Of a stretch of 64,000 nucleotides of DNA, positions 1 through 9,095 are shown piece by piece (the stretch's first letter is position 1; every line of letters starts with the position of its first letter). Source of the stretch: Pseudomonas baetica (GTDB lineage Bacteria; Pseudomonadota; Gammaproteobacteria; Pseudomonadales; Pseudomonadaceae); contig NZ_JAIHLQ010000014.1 in NCBI RefSeq assembly GCF_019733355.1, positions 102,283 through 166,282 of the forward strand. Reading direction: 5' to 3'. Below the pieces are notes generated by a model. That model worked only from the letters and a program-made list of their open reading frames with translations. It searched no databases and was not told the origin of the DNA. Made by a program: the position numbers and the translations under genes.

Positions 1-562
1 CCAGTGCATTGCAGGCGACGACCATCTGGTTGCAGGCTTTGGTCACCTGTCCCGCACCGATGCCACCCATGTGCGTAACACGTTGACCGAGATTGAGCAG
101 CACCGAGCGCACGCGCGCAAGGTCCGCCGCATCGCCACCGACCATGATCGCCAGACTGCCCGCCTCGGCGCCGATCACGCCGCCGGACACCGGTGAGTCC
201 ATCCAGCGCATACCGGTTTTGTCTGCCAGTTCAGCCGCCATCTCACGCGTCGCCGTCGGTTCAAGGCTGGAAAAGTCCACCAGCAACTGACCGTGCTTCG
301 CGCCCTCGACAACGCCGGCCGGGCCGAACACCACCTCACGCACCACCGCCGTATCAGCCAGGCACAGCATCACCACCTCGGCGTGTTCGCACAGTTCGGC
401 CGGGCTGGCGACTTGTCGGGCACCGGCGTCGACCAGCGCAGCGCACTTGGCCGGATTGCGATTCCACACCGTCAGCGGATAGCCCGCCGCCAACAGGCGC
501 CGACACATCGGCAGGCCCATCAGACCGATTCCGGCGAATCCCAACGAAGGTAGCGTTGACAT
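1..562 (-). CDS. NAD(P)-dependent 3-hydroxyisobutyrate dehydrogenase-family reductase (C-terminus outside window)
   Basis: This is the 5' part of a beta-hydroxyacid dehydrogenase of the 3-hydroxyisobutyrate / tartronate-semialdehyde reductase type. About 187 residues are visible and the gene runs off the left edge. The N-terminus has the Rossmann fingerprint GFAGIGLMGLPMCRRL. Further on come VDFSSLEP, the substrate-binding DSPVSGGVIGAEAG and the catalytic-lysine segment GAGQVTKACNQM, in the order expected of this family. A strong GGAGG lies 7 nt before the ATG at 562; a second in-frame ATG at 565 is only 4 nt away, so 562 is preferred. The substrate (hydroxyisobutyrate, tartronate semialdehyde, succinic semialdehyde or other) cannot be told from this fragment. 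Confidence 0.85.
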   Translation of the reverse strand, partial: MSTLPSLGFAGIGLMGLPMCRRLLAAGYPLTVWNRNPAKCAALVDAGARQVASPAELCEHAEVVMLCLADTAVVREVVFGPAGVVEGAKHGQLLVDFSSLEPTATREMAAELADKTGMRWMDSPVSGGVIGAEAGSLAIMVGGDAADLARVRSVLLNLGQRVTHMGGIGAGQVTKACNQMVVACNAL

Positions 563-760
563 CATTTAGCCTCCTTTTGATTAAAGATCGCCGAATAATG
601 GCCGATTCATCATCGATCAGGAAAGGATTCCCCCCAGCGACAGTCAGGCCAAATCCCTGACGCTCGGGCTCAATTCGCGCAAAAAAGACGCGAGATCTTA
701 TTCCGTGAGGTTCGCTGACATTGGTTATCGAGCCGAACCAGTCCAGGTATATGGCGCACA

Positions 761-2962
761 ATGACTTCTAAAAACAATCCCGCCACAGCGGTATCCGATC
801 TGACCGCGAGCCCCGCTGCGAACAGCCCGTCATCGTCCAAGCCATTGGTTCCCTCGCGCCCGCTCTCAACCCAGCAATACCTGTATTTCACCGAAACCAA
901 TACCGACCGTATCCTCGACAACCTCGACGGCCTGCGTGATCTGGTGTTCCCGCGTCCGCCGCACCTGGAAGGCGACAACGAACAGCACAACGATCAGGAA
1001 TTCCCGTCGGTGTGCCTGATCGGCCTCGGTCGTTGCGGCTCCAACATCGCCCTCGACGTGGCCGAGTTGGTTTACAACGCGCGCAAGTTCTACCTCAACG
1101 AATTCAATAACGAAGATCGCCTGTCGCCGGACAAGCGCTACGCCGAAAAGGGCTACAGCCCGGCTCAGTGGATCAAAAACAACCTGCGGATCGGCCAGAA
1201 CAAAGCGAGCAAACCGGTGTTTCTGGTTGAGCCGCTGGTGATGCTCGGCGATCTCGACAAAGACATCGCCGGGCGTATCCGCTTCTCGCGCAAGGGCGAG
1301 AAAAGCGGCTTCCTGCGCGACTACAGCAAAATGAAAATCATGGACTTGTCCGAAGTCCACGCCGGTGGCGCCGGTAACGCGCCGATCCTCGGCCAGTACC
1401 TGGCCAAGATCATCCTCAACAAGGACACCCAGCGTTTCTCCAGCCCTGACTGGAAAATGATCCACTCCTACCTGATCGACAGCTGCGGCATCAAGGCCAA
1501 CCAGTCGCGCCTGTATTTTTCGATCTTCAGTGCCGGCGGCGGTACCGGTTCGGGCATGGCTTCGGAATTCGGCCTAGCCCAGCAGCACTCGTACATGAAC
1601 AAGACGTTCGACACCAAACCGATGGACGAGCATGACGGCAAGAGCGGTCATTCGTTCGTGTTCGAGCCGATCTTCACCAGCGGCATCTGCGTGCTGCCGA
1701 ACATCTCCGACCACCGCAGCGAAATGTCCGAGGCGCTGCACATCAACGCCGGTCGCTTGCTGTGCAAATACCTGTCGGAAGAGTGGGATTTCTCCTACAA
1801 CTTCGCCAATGAAGACAGCAGCGAAGCCAGCGTCATGGGCCGTATCCGCCCATGGAACGCAATGATGCTGATCTCCAACGACATCATGCGTTACGCCGAA
1901 GAGAGCGATGACGGCAACATCCAGAACATTGATGTCAATGCGATGGAGAAGCACGCCAACCAGTACATCTCGCAGCAGATCTTCAATATTCTGACGGCGC
2001 AGGCGGTCACGACTGACTACGACCAGAACTATTTCCGCCGCGCCGGTATCGACATCGGCGAAACCATTCGCCTCGACGCCAACGACCTGTTCATGAGTCT
2101 GGCCGGCCCGGTGGCGATTGCCTACGCCGAATCGGTGGTGCCGGAAACGCCGCCGCCGAGCAGCGACAAGTTCAAGGTGTTCGACAAAGAGCCACAGCGC
2201 CTGAACATCGATGATCTGTTCTTCCGCTCGATCGACCTGCCGCACTTCAACAAAGTGACCCAGGCCATCGAAGGCATCAGCCTGCTGCCGATCGAATCCA
2301 AGCGCTATCGCGCCTCGCTGGAGCAGTACAAGAATTCCGGCTACGACGCTGCCGCGCTGCACGACCTGCACTTCTTCAAGAACTGCTCGTCGGTGGTCTC
2401 GATCGTTTCGCTGCCAAAAGACTACAAGCTGTCGTACATGGACCTGAACCGGTTGAAGACCCACCTCAACAGCCTGTTCCCCAACACCACGCTCAAGCGC
2501 TACGCACTGGTGATCGGGGCCTCGGCCAACTTGTCGCTGACCACCCTCATCGCCAAGAGCCCGTGCCTGTCGGATGACTTCCTGACGCTGATCGTGGCGT
2601 TCATCAAGCGCTGCTTTGCGAAGAACCCGTACCGTTTCGACGAGACGCTGGACAATTCGATCCTCGACTTCATCATCCATGAGGACTTCGACGAAGACCG
2701 TATCGATGAACTGCTCAACGAGTTCGAGAACCCGGCAAAGATCCTCGACACCAACTGGTACGCAATCAAACCGATGTACGAGAAGAAGTATCGCGAGTTG
2801 ATCAACGACAAAGAGAAGTTTGTCTCGATCAATGACATTCGCCTGTCGCGTGATTGTGTGAAGAAGGCGATCAAGTACCTGCGCGAGATCTATCGTCACC
2901 GGATTGGCAAGACCAAGGTTATTTCGCTGAATAACCATACCGGCAAGTCGTTCACGGTCTGA
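761..2962 (+). CDS. Tubulin/FtsZ-superfamily GTPase-like protein (Tubulin_2 / FtsZ-like type)
   Basis: A 733-residue soluble protein with two hallmarks of the tubulin/FtsZ GTPase fold. VCLIGLGRCGSNIALDV (residues about 84-100) is the glycine-rich first nucleotide loop, and SAGGGTGSG (257-265) is the tubulin signature GGGTGS/TG. Residues 1-40 are Ser/Pro/Ala-rich and probably disordered. No membrane segment or signal peptide is apparent. The protein is almost twice the length of FtsZ (about 390 residues), with a long C-terminal region of unknown role, so it is not the cell-division FtsZ. It resembles the Tubulin_2 / FtsZ-like families predicted to act in membrane remodelling, but whether it polymerises is unknown. 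It stands alone, flanked by a divergent reductase and a REPIN. No clear Shine-Dalgarno precedes the ATG. Confidence 0.72.
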   Translation: MTSKNNPATAVSDLTASPAANSPSSSKPLVPSRPLSTQQYLYFTETNTDRILDNLDGLRDLVFPRPPHLEGDNEQHNDQEFPSVCLIGLGRCGSNIALDVAELVYNARKFYLNEFNNEDRLSPDKRYAEKGYSPAQWIKNNLRIGQNKASKPVFLVEPLVMLGDLDKDIAGRIRFSRKGEKSGFLRDYSKMKIMDLSEVHAGGAGNAPILGQYLAKIILNKDTQRFSSPDWKMIHSYLIDSCGIKANQSRLYFSIFSAGGGTGSGMASEFGLAQQHSYMNKTFDTKPMDEHDGKSGHSFVFEPIFTSGICVLPNISDHRSEMSEALHINAGRLLCKYLSEEWDFSYNFANEDSSEASVMGRIRPWNAMMLISNDIMRYAEESDDGNIQNIDVNAMEKHANQYISQQIFNILTAQAVTTDYDQNYFRRAGIDIGETIRLDANDLFMSLAGPVAIAYAESVVPETPPPSSDKFKVFDKEPQRLNIDDLFFRSIDLPHFNKVTQAIEGISLLPIESKRYRASLEQYKNSGYDAAALHDLHFFKNCSSVVSIVSLPKDYKLSYMDLNRLKTHLNSLFPNTTLKRYALVIGASANLSLTTLIAKSPCLSDDFLTLIVAFIKRCFAKNPYRFDETLDNSILDFIIHEDFDEDRIDELLNEFENPAKILDTNWYAIKPMYEKKYRELINDKEKFVSINDIRLSRDCVKKAIKYLREIYRHRIGKTKVISLNNHTGKSFTV

Positions 2963-2982
2963 TCCAGAACCGAGTCGCCCCT

Positions 2983-3047
2983 TTCGCGAGCAAGCCCGCC
3001 CCCACATGTGGAATGCATTCCCCTGTGGGAGCGGGCTTGCTCGCGAG
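2983..3047. repeat. REPIN (two inverted Pseudomonas REP sequences)
   Basis: Two REP palindromes face each other: CGCGAGCAAGCCCGCCCCCA, then the inverse arm GTGGGAGCGGGCTTGCTCGC, with a short spacer. It lies just after the stop of the tubulin-like gene. Elements of this kind are mobilised in trans by RAYT transposases; none is encoded in this window. Confidence 0.85.
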
Positions 3048-3100
3048 GAGGCCCTCAAGTTCACTGAAGATCTCAACCTTTCCAACATCCAGAAACAATT

Positions 3101-3120
3101 AAGCAGCCGTTAGGCTGCTT
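3101..3120 (-). terminator. Perfect 8-bp hairpin downstream of the DUF2288 gene
   Basis: AAGCAGCC and GGCTGCTT are separated by a GTTA tetraloop. Read on the minus strand the stem is followed by AATTGTTT, a weak U-rich tail, so it could end the DUF2288 transcript. It lies about 140 nt past that stop codon. Confidence 0.4.
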
Positions 3121-3149
3121 ACTAAACTGTTCCCGTTACGTTTACGTCA

Positions 3150-3186
3150 CCGTGAAGCCACCCTCGCTTGTGGCCTTTCTTCACGG
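3150..3186. other. Two-part hairpin in intergenic region
   Basis: CCGTGAAG (3150-3157) pairs with CTTCACGG (3179-3186), and inside it GCCAC pairs with GTGGC around a loop. With the hairpin at 3101-3120 it makes the stretch 3090-3257 structured and without a recognisable gene. It could be a 3' untranslated region or a small RNA; nothing else supports either choice. Confidence 0.35.
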
Positions 3187-3257
3187 CAACGTGCCATCAC
3201 GCTACTCGGCTACACACTTTTCGTTGAGGGTGTCACGCACCACAAAGGCGCAACCCT

Positions 3258-3563
3258 TCAGACCTGCGCCCTTTCCTGGACCATAATCCATGGGCGAACG
3301 ACCACTGCCCACATCTGCGGATCGCGTTCAAACAGATCCAGTGCCCGCGTTTCAGACAGCTTGGCGACCTTGTCTTCGGCCAACCAGGCAGCCACTTTGG
3401 CACCATCGTCCGAGGCCACGGCCTCGGCAGCGGCGATCAAATCAAGGCTTGGGTCGACCCACAATAGGGCACCCTTGGCAAAGAACGGCTCCAACTCTTT
3501 CCAGGTGATAGATGCGGTTTCACCAAGCAGCTTGGCATAGAGGGTGCTAGGTTCTTGATTCAT
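3258..3563 (-). CDS. DUF2288 family protein
   Basis: A 101-residue acidic cytosolic protein beginning MNQEPSTLYAKLLGETA with WKELEPFFAKGALLWVDPSL, which I recognise as the DUF2288 family, conserved in pseudomonads and cyanobacteria and of unknown function. The reading frame is open upstream for another 45 codons, but that part looks like untranslated leader and the family begins at MNQEPS, so the ATG at 3563 is used. The Shine-Dalgarno is poor. It is a single gene, divergent from braC, with a structured 3' region. Confidence 0.75.
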   Translation of the reverse strand: MNQEPSTLYAKLLGETASITWKELEPFFAKGALLWVDPSLDLIAAAEAVASDDGAKVAAWLAEDKVAKLSETRALDLFERDPQMWAVVVRPWIMVQERAQV

Positions 3564-3915
3564 GGGAACTGTCCGGAAAAGAAATCGACGCGAATAATAA
3601 CGTCGGTGGTCCGCCAGCAAAACCCGGTTGCAAATAGCTGCACCGAACGAAAACAGCAGGAACGCCAAGGAATGCTGCTGATTGGGATATATGCCCACGA
3701 ACGCCCCGCCGCAATTCTGTCTTTTTCATTCAAAAATGCGACACCTCCAGGTTTTGTCCCTCGGCGCCTGCTTCCCAGGCTTACAACCGGCGCTCTACAC
3801 TGTACCGGTACAGTTGCCGGGGGCATTTCCGGAGGGTATCGCAAAGATATCTGACCCGGTTCTGCTGCTACGGCGCCAGAACTCAAAAAAATTACAACAG
3901 TAAGAGTGGAGTACT
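3564..3915 (+). promoter_or_regulatory. Upstream region of braC with a 16-bp perfect palindrome
   Basis: A 352-nt gap without a plausible gene. At 3799-3814 lies the perfect palindrome ACTGTACCGGTACAGT, about 100 nt before the braC start, a position fitting an operator over or near the promoter. It is not a LexA box, because CTG and CAG are 8 rather than 10 nt apart. The regulator is unknown. A moderate Shine-Dalgarno (GAGTGGAG) precedes braC. Confidence 0.45.
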
Positions 3916-5043
3916 ATGACAAAGGCTACTAAGCAGATTTCCAAACTGTTTGCCGCTATGGTTCTGGCCGGTGTTGCCAGCCATTCGTTCGCAGCTGACA
4001 CCATCAAAATCGGTATCGCCGGTCCAAAAACCGGTCCAGTAGCCCAATACGGCGACATGCAGTTCAGTGGCGCGAAAATGGCCATCGAACAAATCAACGC
4101 CAAGGGCGGCGTCGACGGCAAGAAGCTCGAAGCCGTTGAATACGACGATGCCTGCGATCCGAAACAAGCGGTAGCGGTCGCGAACAAGGTCGTCAACGAC
4201 GGCGTTAAATTCGTGGTCGGTCACCTGTGCTCCAGCTCCACTCAGCCTGCTTCGGACATCTACGAAGACGAAGGCGTGATCATGATCACCCCGGCTGCCA
4301 CCAGCCCGGAAATCACCGCCCGTGGTTACAAAATGATCTTCCGCACCATCGGCCTGGACAGCGCCCAAGGCCCTGCCGCCGGTAACTACATCGCCAAGTT
4401 CGTCAAGCCGAAAGTCGTCGCTGTTCTGCACGATAAACAGCAATACGGTGAAGGCATTGCCACTGCCGTTAAATCCACGCTTGAGAAAGACGGCGTGAAA
4501 GTGGCCGTGTTCGAAGGCATCAACGCCGGCGACAAGGACTTCTCCTCGATCATCGCCAAGCTCAAGCAAGCCAACGTCGACTTCGTTTACTACGGCGGCT
4601 ATCACCCAGAGCTGGGTCTGATCCTGCGTCAGTCCGCTGAAAAAGGCCTGAAAGCCAAGTTCATGGGCCCAGAAGGCGTGGGTAACGACTCCATTTCGCA
4701 GATCGCCAAAGACGCTTCCGAAGGTCTGCTGGTAACCCTGCCGAAATCCTTCGACCAGGATCCGGCCAACATCGCCTTGGCTGATGCCTTCAAGGCGAAG
4801 AAAGAAGACCCGAGCGGTCCTTTCGTGTTCCCGTCCTACTCGGCTGTTGAAGTGATTGCCGGCGGTATCGCTGCCGCCAAGAGCGAAGACACTGCCAAAG
4901 TGGCTGAAGCCATCCACGCTGGCACCTTCAAAACCCCGACTGGCGAGCTGAGCTTTGACGCCAAGGGCGACCTGAAGGACTTCAAATTTGTGGTTTACGA
5001 GTGGCACTTCGGCAAACCAAAAACTGAAGCTTCGCCTCAGTAA
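3916..5043 (+). CDS. braC: Branched-chain amino-acid ABC transporter substrate-binding protein
   Basis: A 375-residue periplasmic binding protein for Leu/Ile/Val (LivJ/LivK/BraC family). It starts with a Sec signal peptide (MTKATKQISKLFAAM... cleaved after SHSFA). The mature part begins ADTIKIGIAGPKTGPVAQYG, the usual strand and ligand loop of the family, followed by VGHLCSSSTQPASDIYEDEG, which contacts the ligand carboxylate. Length is typical. It is followed by a strong terminator (5071-5090) and then braDEFG, so the binding protein can be made in excess over the membrane parts, as is common for ABC importers. Confidence 0.95.
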   Translation: MTKATKQISKLFAAMVLAGVASHSFAADTIKIGIAGPKTGPVAQYGDMQFSGAKMAIEQINAKGGVDGKKLEAVEYDDACDPKQAVAVANKVVNDGVKFVVGHLCSSSTQPASDIYEDEGVIMITPAATSPEITARGYKMIFRTIGLDSAQGPAAGNYIAKFVKPKVVAVLHDKQQYGEGIATAVKSTLEKDGVKVAVFEGINAGDKDFSSIIAKLKQANVDFVYYGGYHPELGLILRQSAEKGLKAKFMGPEGVGNDSISQIAKDASEGLLVTLPKSFDQDPANIALADAFKAKKEDPSGPFVFPSYSAVEVIAGGIAAAKSEDTAKVAEAIHAGTFKTPTGELSFDAKGDLKDFKFVVYEWHFGKPKTEASPQ

Positions 5044-5067
5044 GGCCCTGCCTGACTGACTGCCAAT

Positions 5068-5098
5068 AAAGCCCACGGCGTGCCGTGGGCTTTGTTTT
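5068..5098 (+). terminator. Rho-independent terminator/attenuator between braC and braD
   Basis: GCCCACGG and CCGTGGGC form an 8-bp GC-rich stem with a CGTG loop, preceded by AATAAA and followed by TTTGTTTT. It lies 27 nt after the braC stop. Partial read-through would lower braDEFG relative to braC. Confidence 0.85.
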
Positions 5099-5273
5099 AC
5101 GAATGTATGGGCCGCGCTGGCGTGATCCGCCAGTCTCCCCACCTGAAAATCTCAAAACCGTCATCAGCGGTTCGCTGGCAAAACCCGGATTCGAAGTGGA
5201 TAAAGATCCACGGGGCCGGGCGGGAAAATGACTCCACCAGTGAAATGCGTATCAGGTTTTTAGGAGCGTTGTA

Positions 5274-6197
5274 ATGCCTGACCTCTATCACTTCTTCCAG
5301 CAGCTGGTTAATGGTCTGACCATTGGCAGCACGTATGCCCTGATTGCCATCGGCTATACGATGGTCTACGGCATCATTGGAATGATCAACTTCGCCCACG
5401 GCGAGGTGTACATGATCGGTTCCTACGTGGCGTTCATCGCCATCGCCGGGCTGGCCATGATGGGAATCGACAACGTACCGCTGTTGATGACCGCCGCTTT
5501 CATCGCGAGCATCGTCGTGACAAGTTCCTACGGTTACAGCATCGAACGGATCGCCTACCGCCCCCTGCGCGGCAGCAACCGTCTGATCCCGCTGATTTCC
5601 GCCATCGGTATGTCGATCTTCCTGCAGAACACGGTTCTGCTGGCGCAAGACTCCAAGGACAAATCCATCCCCAACCTGATTCCGGGCAACATTACTTTCG
5701 GGCCAGGTGGCGCACATGAAGTGCTGATTTCCTACATGCAAATCGTGGTGTTCGTGGTGACCCTCATCGCCATGCTCGGCCTGACGCTGTTCATCTCCCG
5801 GTCTCGCCTGGGTCGCGCCTGCCGCGCCTGTGCCGAAGACATCAAGATGGCCAACCTGCTCGGCATCAACACCAACAACATCATCGCCCTGACCTTCGTC
5901 ATTGGTGCTGCGCTGGCGGCCATCGCGGCCGTGCTGCTGAGCATGCAATACGGCGTGATCAACCCGAACGCCGGTTTCCTCGTTGGCCTCAAAGCCTTCA
6001 CCGCTGCGGTACTGGGCGGCATCGGCAGCATTCCCGGCGCCATGCTCGGCGGGCTGGTGCTTGGGGTGGCGGAAGCCTTTGGTGCCGATATCTTCGGCGA
6101 CCAGTACAAGGACGTCGTGGCTTTCGGCTTGTTGGTTCTGGTGCTGTTGTTCCGTCCGACCGGCATTCTGGGCCGTCCGGAGGTTGAGAAAGTATGA
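5274..6197 (+). CDS. braD: Branched-chain amino-acid ABC transporter permease (LivH type)
   Basis: A 307-residue inner-membrane permease, first of the two channel subunits of the LIV importer. The N-terminal [20 protein letters not shown] and [15 protein letters not shown] segments are diagnostic of LivH/BraD, and the C-terminal half has the EAA-like loop [20 protein letters not shown]. About eight hydrophobic helices are present. A Shine-Dalgarno (TTAGGAG) precedes the ATG. The stop overlaps the braE start by 4 nt (ATGA), indicating translational coupling. Confidence 0.95.
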   Translation: MPDLYHFFQQLVNGLTIGSTYALIAIGYTMVYGIIGMINFAHGEVYMIGSYVAFIAIAGLAMMGIDNVPLLMTAAFIASIVVTSSYGYSIERIAYRPLRGSNRLIPLISAIGMSIFLQNTVLLAQDSKDKSIPNLIPGNITFGPGGAHEVLISYMQIVVFVVTLIAMLGLTLFISRSRLGRACRACAEDIKMANLLGINTNNIIALTFVIGAALAAIAAVLLSMQYGVINPNAGFLVGLKAFTAAVLGGIGSIPGAMLGGLVLGVAEAFGADIFGDQYKDVVAFGLLVLVLLFRPTGILGRPEVEKV

Positions 6198-7450
6198 CTA
6201 GGAATCTTAAACAGGCGCTGTTCAGCGCTTTGCTGGTGTGGGCTGTGGCCTACCCGGTACTCGGTCTGAAACTGACCATCGTCGGCATCAACCTTGAAGT
6301 GCATAACACCAGCCCGGCCATTCTGGCGACCATCGCCATTTGCTCGGTGCTGATGTTCCTGCGTGTGCTGTTCAACCAGCAGATCAGCAAAGCGTGGAAG
6401 TCCTCGCCCGGCATGCCGCTGATCCCGGCCAAGGCCAGCAACTTCCTGACACTGCCGACCACCCAACGCTACATCATCATCGCGCTGATCCTTGGCGCGC
6501 TGGTCTGGCCGTTCTTCGGCTCCCGTGGCGCGGTGGACATCGCAACGCTGATCCTGATCTACGTGATGCTCGGCCTTGGCCTGAACATCGTGGTCGGTCT
6601 GGCCGGTCTGCTCGACCTGGGTTACGTCGGCTTCTATGCCGTCGGCGCCTACAGCTACGCGCTGCTGTCGCACTACTACGGGCTGAGCTTCTGGATCTGC
6701 CTGCCGATTGCCGGCCTGATGGCGGCGACGTTCGGCTTCCTGCTGGGCTTCCCGGTATTGCGTCTGCGCGGTGACTATCTGGCGATCGTGACCCTCGGCT
6801 TCGGCGAGATCATCCGTCTGTTCCTGCGTAACCTGACCGACATCACCGGTGGCCCGAACGGCATCAGCAATATCGAGAAGCCAACGTTCTTCGGCCTGAC
6901 CTTCGAACGCAAGGCAGCAGAAGGCATGCAGACCTTCCACGAGTATTTCGGCCTGCAGTACAACTCGATCAACAAGGTGATTTTCCTGTACCTGGTTGCG
7001 TTGCTGCTGGCACTGGCCGCGCTGTTCGTCATCAACCGCTTGCTGCGCATGCCGATCGGTCGTGCATGGGAAGCGCTGCGTGAAGACGAAATTGCCTGCC
7101 GCGCGCTGGGTCTGAACCCGACCGTGATCAAGCTTTCGGCGTTTACTCTGGGGGCCGCGTTCGCCGGTTTCGCCGGCAGCTTCTTCGCCGCCCGTCAGGG
7201 CTTGGTAACACCGGAATCTTTCACCTTCATCGAGTCGGCGATCATCCTCGCCATCGTGGTGCTGGGTGGCATGGGCTCGCAACTGGGCGTGATTCTCGCG
7301 GCCGTGGTGATGATCCTGTTGCCGGAAATGATGCGTGAGTTCAGCGAGTACCGCATGTTGATGTTCGGTGCCCTGATGGTGTTGATGATGATCTGGCGTC
7401 CACAAGGTCTGCTGCCGATGCAACGCCCACACATGGAGCTGAGCAAATGA
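6194..7450 (+). CDS. braE: Branched-chain amino-acid ABC transporter permease (LivM type)
   Basis: A 418-residue multispanning permease, partner of BraD. The core [20 protein letters not shown] and the loop [20 protein letters not shown] are the LivM/BraE signatures; the latter is the cytoplasmic coupling loop contacting the ATPases. As in other pseudomonads there is an N-terminal extension of about 100 residues, with extra hydrophobic segments, before the conserved core. It overlaps braD and braF by 4 nt at each end (ATGA). Confidence 0.95.
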   Translation: MTRNLKQALFSALLVWAVAYPVLGLKLTIVGINLEVHNTSPAILATIAICSVLMFLRVLFNQQISKAWKSSPGMPLIPAKASNFLTLPTTQRYIIIALILGALVWPFFGSRGAVDIATLILIYVMLGLGLNIVVGLAGLLDLGYVGFYAVGAYSYALLSHYYGLSFWICLPIAGLMAATFGFLLGFPVLRLRGDYLAIVTLGFGEIIRLFLRNLTDITGGPNGISNIEKPTFFGLTFERKAAEGMQTFHEYFGLQYNSINKVIFLYLVALLLALAALFVINRLLRMPIGRAWEALREDEIACRALGLNPTVIKLSAFTLGAAFAGFAGSFFAARQGLVTPESFTFIESAIILAIVVLGGMGSQLGVILAAVVMILLPEMMREFSEYRMLMFGALMVLMMIWRPQGLLPMQRPHMELSK

Positions 7451-8214
7451 GCCGCGAGATCCTTAAAGTCGAAAATCTGAGCATGCGCTTCGGCGGCTTG
7501 CTGGCGGTCAACGGCGTGGCGCTGAGCGTGAAAGAAAAACAGGTGGTTGCACTGATCGGGCCGAACGGCGCGGGCAAAACCACGGTGTTCAACTGCCTGA
7601 CCGGTTTCTATCAGCCTACCGGCGGCAGCATCCTGCTCGACGGCGAACCGATTCAAGGCCTGCCGGGTCACAAGATCGCTCTCAAAGGCGTGGTACGCAC
7701 CTTCCAGAACGTGCGGCTGTTCAAAGACATGACGGCGGTCGAGAACCTGTTGATCGCCCAGCACCGTCACCTGAACACCAACTTCCTGTCCGGCCTGTTC
7801 AAGACCCCGGCGTTCCGCAAAAGCGAACGCGAGGCGATGGAGTTTGCCGAGTACTGGCTGGAAAAGGTCAACCTTAAAGAGTTCGCCAACCGTACCGCTG
7901 GCACCCTGGCTTACGGTCAGCAACGTCGCCTGGAAATCGCCCGTTGCATGATGACCCGTCCACGGATCCTCATGCTCGACGAACCGGCTGCTGGCCTGAA
8001 CCCGAAGGAAACCGAAGACCTCAAGGCGCTGATCAGCGTGCTGCGTGAAGAGCACAACGTGACCGTGCTGCTGATCGAGCACGACATGAAACTGGTCATG
8101 AGCATTTCCGACCATATCGTGGTGATCAACCAGGGCACACCTTTGGCTGACGGCACGCCGGAACAGATCCGCGACAATCCTGAAGTGATCAAAGCCTACC
8201 TGGGGGAAGCGTAA
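7447..8214 (+). CDS. braF: Branched-chain amino-acid ABC transporter ATP-binding protein (LivG type)
   Basis: A 255-residue ABC ATPase. Walker A is GPNGAGKT near residue 38, the signature region is the LivG-type [13 protein letters not shown], Walker B is [16 protein letters not shown], and the switch histidine is in [11 protein letters not shown]. The substitution of LSGGQ by AYGQQ is typical of LivG proteins. It overlaps braE by 4 nt and abuts braG with no gap. Confidence 0.95.
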   Translation: MSREILKVENLSMRFGGLLAVNGVALSVKEKQVVALIGPNGAGKTTVFNCLTGFYQPTGGSILLDGEPIQGLPGHKIALKGVVRTFQNVRLFKDMTAVENLLIAQHRHLNTNFLSGLFKTPAFRKSEREAMEFAEYWLEKVNLKEFANRTAGTLAYGQQRRLEIARCMMTRPRILMLDEPAAGLNPKETEDLKALISVLREEHNVTVLLIEHDMKLVMSISDHIVVINQGTPLADGTPEQIRDNPEVIKAYLGEA

Positions 8215-8916
8215 ATGCTGCAGTTCGAAAACGTTTCCACCTTCTACGGCAAGATCCAGGCCCTGCACAGCGTCAACGTCGAAGTCCGTCAGGGCGAGAT
8301 CGTGACCCTGATCGGCGCCAACGGTGCCGGCAAGTCCACGCTGCTGATGACGCTGTGCGGCTCGCCGCAAGCCCACAGCGGCAGCATCCGCTACATGGGT
8401 GAGGAACTGGTCGGCCAGGACTCGTCGCAGATCATGCGCAAAAGCATCGCTGTGGTACCGGAAGGTCGTCGGGTGTTCGCTCGTCTGACCGTTGAAGAAA
8501 ACCTGTCCATGGGCGGCTTCTTCACCGACAAGGGCGACTATCAGGAACAGATGGACAAGGTTCTCGGCCTTTTCCCACGCCTGAAAGAACGCTTCAACCA
8601 GCGCGGCGGCACCATGTCCGGCGGCGAACAGCAAATGCTCGCCATCGGCCGTGCGCTGATGAGCAAGCCCAAACTGCTGCTGCTCGACGAGCCGTCGCTG
8701 GGCCTGGCACCGATCATCATCCAGCAGATTTTCGACATCATCGAAATGCTACGCAAGGACGGTGTGACGGTGTTCCTGGTCGAGCAGAACGCCAACCAGG
8801 CGCTGAAAATCGCTGATCGCGCGTACGTTCTGGAGAACGGCCGCGTGGTGATGCAAGGCACCGGTGAAGCGCTGCTGACCGACCCGAAAGTACGCGAGGC
8901 GTATCTGGGCGGTTGA
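8215..8916 (+). CDS. braG: Branched-chain amino-acid ABC transporter ATP-binding protein (LivF type)
   Basis: A 233-residue ABC ATPase, second nucleotide-binding subunit of the LIV importer. It shows Walker A GANGAGKS, the signature MSGGEQQMLAIGRALM, Walker B LLLLDEPSLGLAP, and the switch histidine replaced by Q in FLVEQNANQ, which is usual in LivF. Its ATG follows the braF stop directly. It is the last gene of the unit and is followed by a terminator. Confidence 0.95.
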   Translation: MLQFENVSTFYGKIQALHSVNVEVRQGEIVTLIGANGAGKSTLLMTLCGSPQAHSGSIRYMGEELVGQDSSQIMRKSIAVVPEGRRVFARLTVEENLSMGGFFTDKGDYQEQMDKVLGLFPRLKERFNQRGGTMSGGEQQMLAIGRALMSKPKLLLLDEPSLGLAPIIIQQIFDIIEMLRKDGVTVFLVEQNANQALKIADRAYVLENGRVVMQGTGEALLTDPKVREAYLGG

Positions 8917-8934
8917 GGCTTTTCGTGAAACAGG

Positions 8935-8959
8935 AAAACGGCCTTCGGGCCGTTTTTTT
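8935..8959 (+). terminator. Rho-independent terminator after braG
   Basis: AAAACGGCC and GGCCGTTTT pair around a TTCG tetraloop and run into seven T, 18 nt after the braG stop. Confidence 0.9.
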
Positions 8960-8996
8960 GTGCACGCTACAAACCTTCAACCCACCGAAAACCCTT

Positions 8997-9082
8997 TGTG
9001 CGGGCTTGCTCGCGAAAGCGGTGGATCAGCCAACACAAGTGTTGAACGTAAAATTGCCTTCGCGAGCAAGCCCGCCCCCACA
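8997..9082. repeat. REPIN between bra operon and DUF2599 gene
   Basis: Inverted REP pair: GCGGGCTTGCTCGCGAAAGC at the left and CTTCGCGAGCAAGCCCGCCC at the right, about 35 nt apart. It separates two convergent transcription units. Confidence 0.85.
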
Positions 9083-9095
9083 AAATCAAAAGCCG

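Noticed and set aside
1574..3088. 504-codon minus-strand open frame across the tubulin-like gene
   Set aside because: It is antisense to a gene with clear family motifs and shows His/Gln/Arg-rich composition typical of shadow frames in high-GC DNA.
3799..3814. LexA/SOS box before braC
   Set aside because: The palindrome has CTG and CAG only 8 nt apart, whereas LexA boxes need 10, and the gene is not an SOS gene.
5732..7432. 566-codon minus-strand open frame across braD/braE
   Set aside because: It runs antisense to two strongly recognised permease genes; its His/Gln/Asp-rich composition marks it as a shadow.
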